The translations under genes and the position numbers were made by a program. 10,479 bases of DNA. Origin: Ochromonadaceae sp. CCMP2298 (taxonomy: Eukaryota > Sar > Synurophyceae > Ochromonadales > Ochromonadaceae). This document shows positions 6,598 through 10,479 of the stretch, one piece after another. How positions within the stretch are numbered: the stretch's first letter is position 1; each line of letters starts with the position of its first letter. The notes beneath the pieces are model-generated. The model ran no database searches, was not told the DNA's origin, and saw only the letters and a program-made list of their open reading frames with translations. The stretch covers positions 1 through 10,479 of the forward strand of contig MU634742.1 of assembly GCA_026770595.1 (NCBI GenBank). The letters run 5' to 3'.

Positions 6598-7119
6598 CTA
6601 GTTATGCGCTACTTATACTATTCCTTTGTTGTCATGGGAAGTGAGGGAATTAAAAAGTTCCCAGTAAACGTCCCCAACAAACGTGGTTTTTTATTTGTTG
6701 GTTTTACAAACCCATTGGGAGATTCAAAAAGTATTGGTTTAACTCACTTATACTGTATAAAATATCTGGGTTTTTATGATATGCTTCCAGAGAGGCGTTA
6801 GTAAAGACGTCTTTTTGATAAATGCAATAGGCGCAAACTGTGCATAAAACTTCAATATCAGCGTCCATATAATTTATCATAAAGGCGTTTTTTGTCTAAA
6901 TCGGCGCCTCTCTCTCAGCTTCAATCTGAGGGCAAGCAATGCTGCGGATCTGCTGCCTTCTTGTGGTGAAAAAGTGGTGAAGTTGCGGGAGAGGAAGCCA
7001 GCTCTAGAACAATATCGATCAGTTCCCCAGCAGACAGACAGAGGCGCTCAGCGAACACGGTAGTAGAGCCACTGCCACACCCTAGTCAGTTCTCATTCGC
7101 TTCTTGATCCCATTCGATC
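6598..7119. other. Intergenic region before the Tudor-like gene
   Basis: The left part, to about 6900, is AT-rich and probably 3' untranslated sequence and spacer. It includes a hairpin, CCAACAAA/TTTGTTGG (6674-6681 and 6694-6701, 12-nt loop), and a GACGTC site. TATAATTTAT at 6868-6877 is TATA-like but about 245 bp from the next ATG, so it would imply a long 5' untranslated region. An in-frame TGA at 7105-7107 fixes ATG 7120 as the first start. A 65-codon open frame at 6604-6801 is not convincing. Confidence 0.45.
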
Positions 7120-8683
7120 ATGCCGCCCTCCTGGGAGCCGCTGTGCAAGTGCATGCAGCTCTACTGCGAGCCCTTCTTCACCGCTGTCTCTAACTGGGTC
7201 TCCTACGAAGACGAAGCCATCATGCTCAATCGCATCCAGCTGGTCGAGGCAGCCAGCTTCATCTTCCACATCTACTCCGCCAAAACGGAGAACTTCGAAT
7301 TCGACATCGTCTGGGAGAACGATACTGTCCCCCTCCTGCCGGCCGTACCCCCCTCCGCGGGATACGAGTACAAGCCCGGCGGAGATCAGCAAGCCTACCT
7401 GGCGGCCAGCAAAAATCAGCCCAAGGAGACGTTCCTCAAGGCGGGGGTGTTCTTTCAGGACAACCTGCTGAAGGCCATGGCCGGCTGGAACGTCGACCTG
7501 CTCTCCAAGTCCAACCTCACCACCCGCAAGAGCATCATCGCCGCGGTGGAGAAACTGATGCGCCTGCCTGAGGGCGCGGGCGTGGCTCGCTTCGTGCACG
7601 CGCAGCAGGACGTGGACCAGCCCTGGCTGCGACCTGACTTGGCGGATTTCCCTCCCGACGGCCCCGCAGCCCTGTCCGAGAGGGGTATGGGGCTGTACTC
7701 CTTCCTGGTGGAGAGTAAGCACAAGGTGGACTTCCAGCCCAGCCCGGAGCCTAAGCAGATGAAGAAGATGAAGGCGAAGAAGGTGGAGGAGGCGGAGTGG
7801 CAGGAGGACAACGACGGGGTTATGTGGACCACCAAGCACAAAGATGTGGGCACCAAGGTACACTATGCGTATATATATGCTTAAATGCTTATGTATTAAC
7901 CCACTGTTATCCTATGTTTATCCACTCTTATCCTCTTATATCTGCATTCATATGTATTAACCCCATCTCATGTGTATTATATACATCTTAACCCTATCTA
8001 CCCTCTTCATATGTGTTAACCCCAACACATAAACCCTCTCTAGGTGGCAGCCTACTTCCCCCCTCTGGTAAAGCACACGGACCTGGTCCCCCACTCTGGG
8101 CACATGGATGACCCACGCAAAGAGCTGGGGCAGGTGCGCCATAGTACATGTATACATATATGTTATACTATATTTTTACATATATCATTAAAAACCTTCA
8201 TTTTTATATGTTAACCCCCTTCTTACATACGTATTTATATGTTAAACCCCTTGTATAGGTGCGTTCTAAGCTGTTCAAGGGAGAGATCACGCACTTCGCC
8301 AGGCCCTCTGCCAACAGCAAGATGGACCAGCTGTACCACGTGATGTGGGAGGACGGCGACGAGCAGGTAGGCTTATATCTTGTGTGCTTATATCTTGTAT
8401 TTAGCCTCTTCTTATACACGTATATTAACCCCTTATAAAACCTATATATGCATATTAACCCCTTATTATATTCCTATCTTTCTATATATGCATACTACCC
8501 AACCGCCTTCTGACGCGCAGGACTTCGACCAGTTGGATTTCCAGAGAGGCATGGAGCTGTACGAGCAGGTATGGCACTGAGCTCATATGTGTATATGTAT
8601 ATGTGTGTGTGTGTATATGTGTGTGTGTGTATATATGCGTGTGTGTGTAACCAGGTATGGTACTATGCTTATACGTGGGTATG

Positions 8684-8715
<32 letters not shown>

Positions 8716-10479
8716 ATTGTGTGTGTATATATGTGTGTGTGTTTTTATGTGTGTTTGTAAGTATGCATTAATCACCTCTTCATTTATACTTATATGTTTT
8801 CAATGTATGCGTATGTATGTATATGTATTAACTCCCTATTTCCTCTATATTAACCCCCTTTCTCAGGAGGATGGCTGGACTACCCGCCACGAGGCTGTGG
8901 GCACCAAGGTACACCATGCGTATATGCGTATATATGAATTAGCCCCCTCTTACATGTACATATATGTATATATATGTATTTATGTATACTAACTCCATCT
9001 TATATACTTATATGTATTAACCCCCACATCCTCTCACTAACCCCATCCTCCACCCTCCATCCTCCATCCTCCATCCTCCACATACAGGTGGCCGCCTATT
9101 TCGTCAACCTGCTGCCCTCCGGAGCCACCAACCCCACCGATCCGTGGGTCGTGTTCTCCGGCCGCGTCACAAAATACGGACCCGCTACTGAGGACGAGGA
9201 AGCCCTCTACCACGTGCTGTGGGAGGACGGAGACGAGCAGGTATGCTTACATATGTGTATGTTGTATATGTATGTATTAATATTGTTTATGTATGTATTA
9301 ACCCCTTCTTATATACCTGTGTATTTTAAAACCCTAATTAAATACCTAAATATGCATATTGCCCCCTTTAAATACCTAAATATGCATATTAACCCCCTGT
9401 ACCTATCCCCCCTGTTAGGACTACAACGAGGACGAGTTCGGAGGGGCGGTGCAGCTGTACGAGACCAAGGTGGGAAAAAGCCCCAAGAAGGGCAAGGCCA
9501 AGGCAGTGGGGAAGGGGGGGGGGGGGGGGGGGAAGGGGGGGAAGCGGGGGAGAGACGAGGACTACTCATCCAAGAGCCAGAAAGGGTCTTCGGAGCTAGG
9601 GGCTGTTCTTGACACCCGCCCCTCTGCTAAAGCCTCAAAAGCTCGAGGGGGCAAACCCGCGCCTAGATATGAGGACAGCTCTGGGGAGGAGGAGGAGGGG
9701 GAGGACTACAAGCCGAGCAAGCAGAGACAGACTTCAAAGAAGAGGCAGGAGGAGGAGGAGGAGGAGTTTGACGAGATGGAGAAGGAGAGGGAGGAGGAGG
9801 AGGTTGAGGAGGAGGAGGAGGAGGAGGAGGATCCGCAGTGGACCGAGTCTCACGGCATCGTCGGCAAGCGCGTGGCTCAGCATTTCAAGGCTGCGGATGG
9901 GGAGTACAAGGTCTTCGGGGGCACTGTGATTCGCTACGCGCCGCCCAGTCGCCCCTCCCTGGGGGACCAGCTCTACCACGTGTTCTGGGACGATGGGGAC
10001 GAGCAGGTAGGCTTGTATATGCGTATGTGTAGGCTTATACTTGTAAAATATGTGTATATACATATACAGATTTCTATATATATAGGCACGGGCCTACGCG
10101 GCCAGGTACTATTCTTATACATGTGGATGTGCAGTAACCCCTTCTTATTTACGTATTTACATATTAACCTCCTTTATGTACATATGCACATTTACCCCCT
10201 CTGAGCAGGACTTCGACGACAGTGAGCTGCAGAAGGCACTGCAGCTGCTCGAATCCATGATGCCCTCCCCGCTGATCGATGTGCCCGCCCATGTGCGGCT
10301 GCCCATCAGCTGGCTTGTGGAGAAGAGGGAGAGGGAGGAGAGGGAGGCAGAGGCACAGGCCAGTTCCTCCTCAGCTCCCTCGTCCAGTGGGGAGGTTGGT
10401 GGGGGCGCTCAGAGCGTGGTGCCCGCTGTGCGTGAGGTGATTTCGATTGACGATGAGGAGGAAGAGGGGGAGGGGGGGG
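7120..10479 (+). CDS. Tudor-like triple-repeat acidic nuclear protein (3' incomplete)
   Basis: I do not recognise the gene as a named family. Exons are 7120-7857, 8044-8133, 8259-8366, 8521-8568, 8867-8908, 9088-9240, 9419-10006 and 10209 to the window edge. Every intron is GT-AG and phase 0. The 679 residues so far comprise an N-terminal region (1-228) of unknown fold and three repeats at residues 229-328, 329-408 and 530-604. A repeat opens with W-T...VG(T)K(V/R)VA-F and ends with LYHV(M/L/F)W(E/D)DGDEQ-D(F/Y)(D/N), then a short helix ending in LYE or LLE. The YxVxWxDGDE core resembles the barrel strands of Tudor-type readers of modified histone tails. Between repeats 2 and 3 lie Lys/Gly-rich (about 410-438) and Glu-rich (about 475-530) stretches, as in chromatin proteins. 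VISIDDEEEE (666-675) looks like a SUMO-interacting motif. A nuclear, chromatin-binding role is inference; the exon chain itself is strong because eight joins keep one frame. Confidence 0.85.
8590..8760 (+). repeat. TG/TATG microsatellite in intron 4
   Basis: Runs of GTGTGT interrupted by ATAT and TATG fill most of the 298-bp intron 4, making it the longest intron of the gene. Embedded at about 8653 is CCAGGTATGGTACTATGC, which resembles the true donor of the same intron (GCAGGTATGGCACTGAGC at 8565). Confidence 0.85.
9514..9532 (+). repeat. Run of 19 G inside coding exon 7
   Basis: Nineteen consecutive G residues encode the last base of a Lys codon plus six Gly codons in the basic linker. The downstream frame through the Glu-rich stretch, module 3 and exon 8 requires this length modulo three. 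The tract is a likely site of replication slippage and of sequencing error. Confidence 0.85.

Larger units (their letters stand above)
7858..10208 (+). repeat. Intronic TATGTATTAACCCC-type dispersed repeat
   Basis: All seven introns of this gene carry copies of an AT-rich segment ending in TTAACCCC or a close variant. The TTAAC or CTAAC core starts at 7896, 7957, 7988, 8016, 8211, 8242 (TTAAAC), 8425, 8455, 8828, 8850, 8989, 9017, 9037, 9298, 9389, 10134 (GTAAC) and 10164. The core fits a branch-site consensus followed by a short pyrimidine run. The introns of the other genes here lack it. Confidence 0.8.
7804..10253 (+). repeat. Three duplicated Tudor-like modules with shared intron positions
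   Basis: Module 1 is 7804-8568, module 2 is 8867-9463 and module 3 is 9827-10253 (introns included). An intron follows DGDEQ at the same codon in all three. An intron follows VGTK in modules 1 and 2 but not at VGKR in module 3. Modules 1 and 2 share more (VGTKVAAYF, LYHVxWEDGDEQ), so they are probably the most recent duplicates. Confidence 0.85.

Noticed and set aside
6604-6801. A 65-codon open frame after the GTPase gene
   Set aside because: It lies in AT-rich 3' sequence with different base use and has no recognisable features. A small gene cannot be fully excluded.
6832-6839. GGCGCAAA, considered as a second E2F site
   Set aside because: Its reverse, TTTGCGCC, does not fit WTTSSCSS at the core.
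7093-7863. A 256-codon minus-strand open frame opposite exon 1 of the Tudor-like gene
   Set aside because: It is Leu/His/Arg-rich in the pattern of an antisense shadow. The plus frame splices on into seven further consistent exons.
8482-8775. Open frames in the TG/CA microsatellite of intron 4
   Set aside because: They consist of alternating Cys/Val or His/Thr from a dinucleotide repeat.

Overview
This is a nuclear genomic window from a eukaryote, probably a protist or alga. The evidence is several GT-AG introns of about 60-300 bp, an unmistakable replication protein A subunit gene, an E2F-type promoter site, ATG starts preceded by in-frame stops, and abundant simple-sequence DNA that often lies inside coding regions. 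I cannot name the organism from the sequence. I see no rRNA, tRNA, CRISPR array or mobile element.

Layout, left to right. (1) 1-596, + strand: the 3' end of a gene entering from outside the window, with three short inferred exons; product not recognised. (2) 597-1050: convergent intergenic DNA holding a 13-bp tandem repeat, a 63-bp tandem duplication and a polyadenylation-like hexamer for each gene. (3) 2346-1051, - strand: a four-helix membrane protein with a long His-rich HSSIG repeat at its N-terminus, a 10-residue DGGTPNPSDV-type repeat near the C-terminus and, if a 78-bp intron is removed, a poly-Glu tail. (4) 2347-2771: a divergent promoter with an E2F site. (5) 2772-4093, + strand: RPA2, four exons, 323 residues, with OB fold and winged helix. 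(6) 4600-6597, + strand: a single-exon 665-residue COG0523/CobW-family metallochaperone GTPase preceded by a membrane-spanning N-terminal domain. (7) 7120 to beyond 10479, + strand: an eight-exon (so far), 3'-incomplete gene for an acidic, probably nuclear protein with three copies of a Tudor-like module ending in the motif LYHVxWxDGDEQ. All its introns are in phase 0.

Two genes suggest nuclear roles: RPA2 in single-stranded DNA binding, and the Tudor-like repeat protein as a possible chromatin reader. Two are membrane-linked: the His-rich four-helix protein and the membrane-anchored GTPase. A shared metal theme for the last two is speculation. The best candidate for something undescribed is the Tudor-like repeat gene. 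It combines exon-intron module duplication, introns full of a TTAACCCC motif, an intron flanked by a 7-bp direct repeat, a 19-G run in an exon and a likely SUMO-interacting motif.
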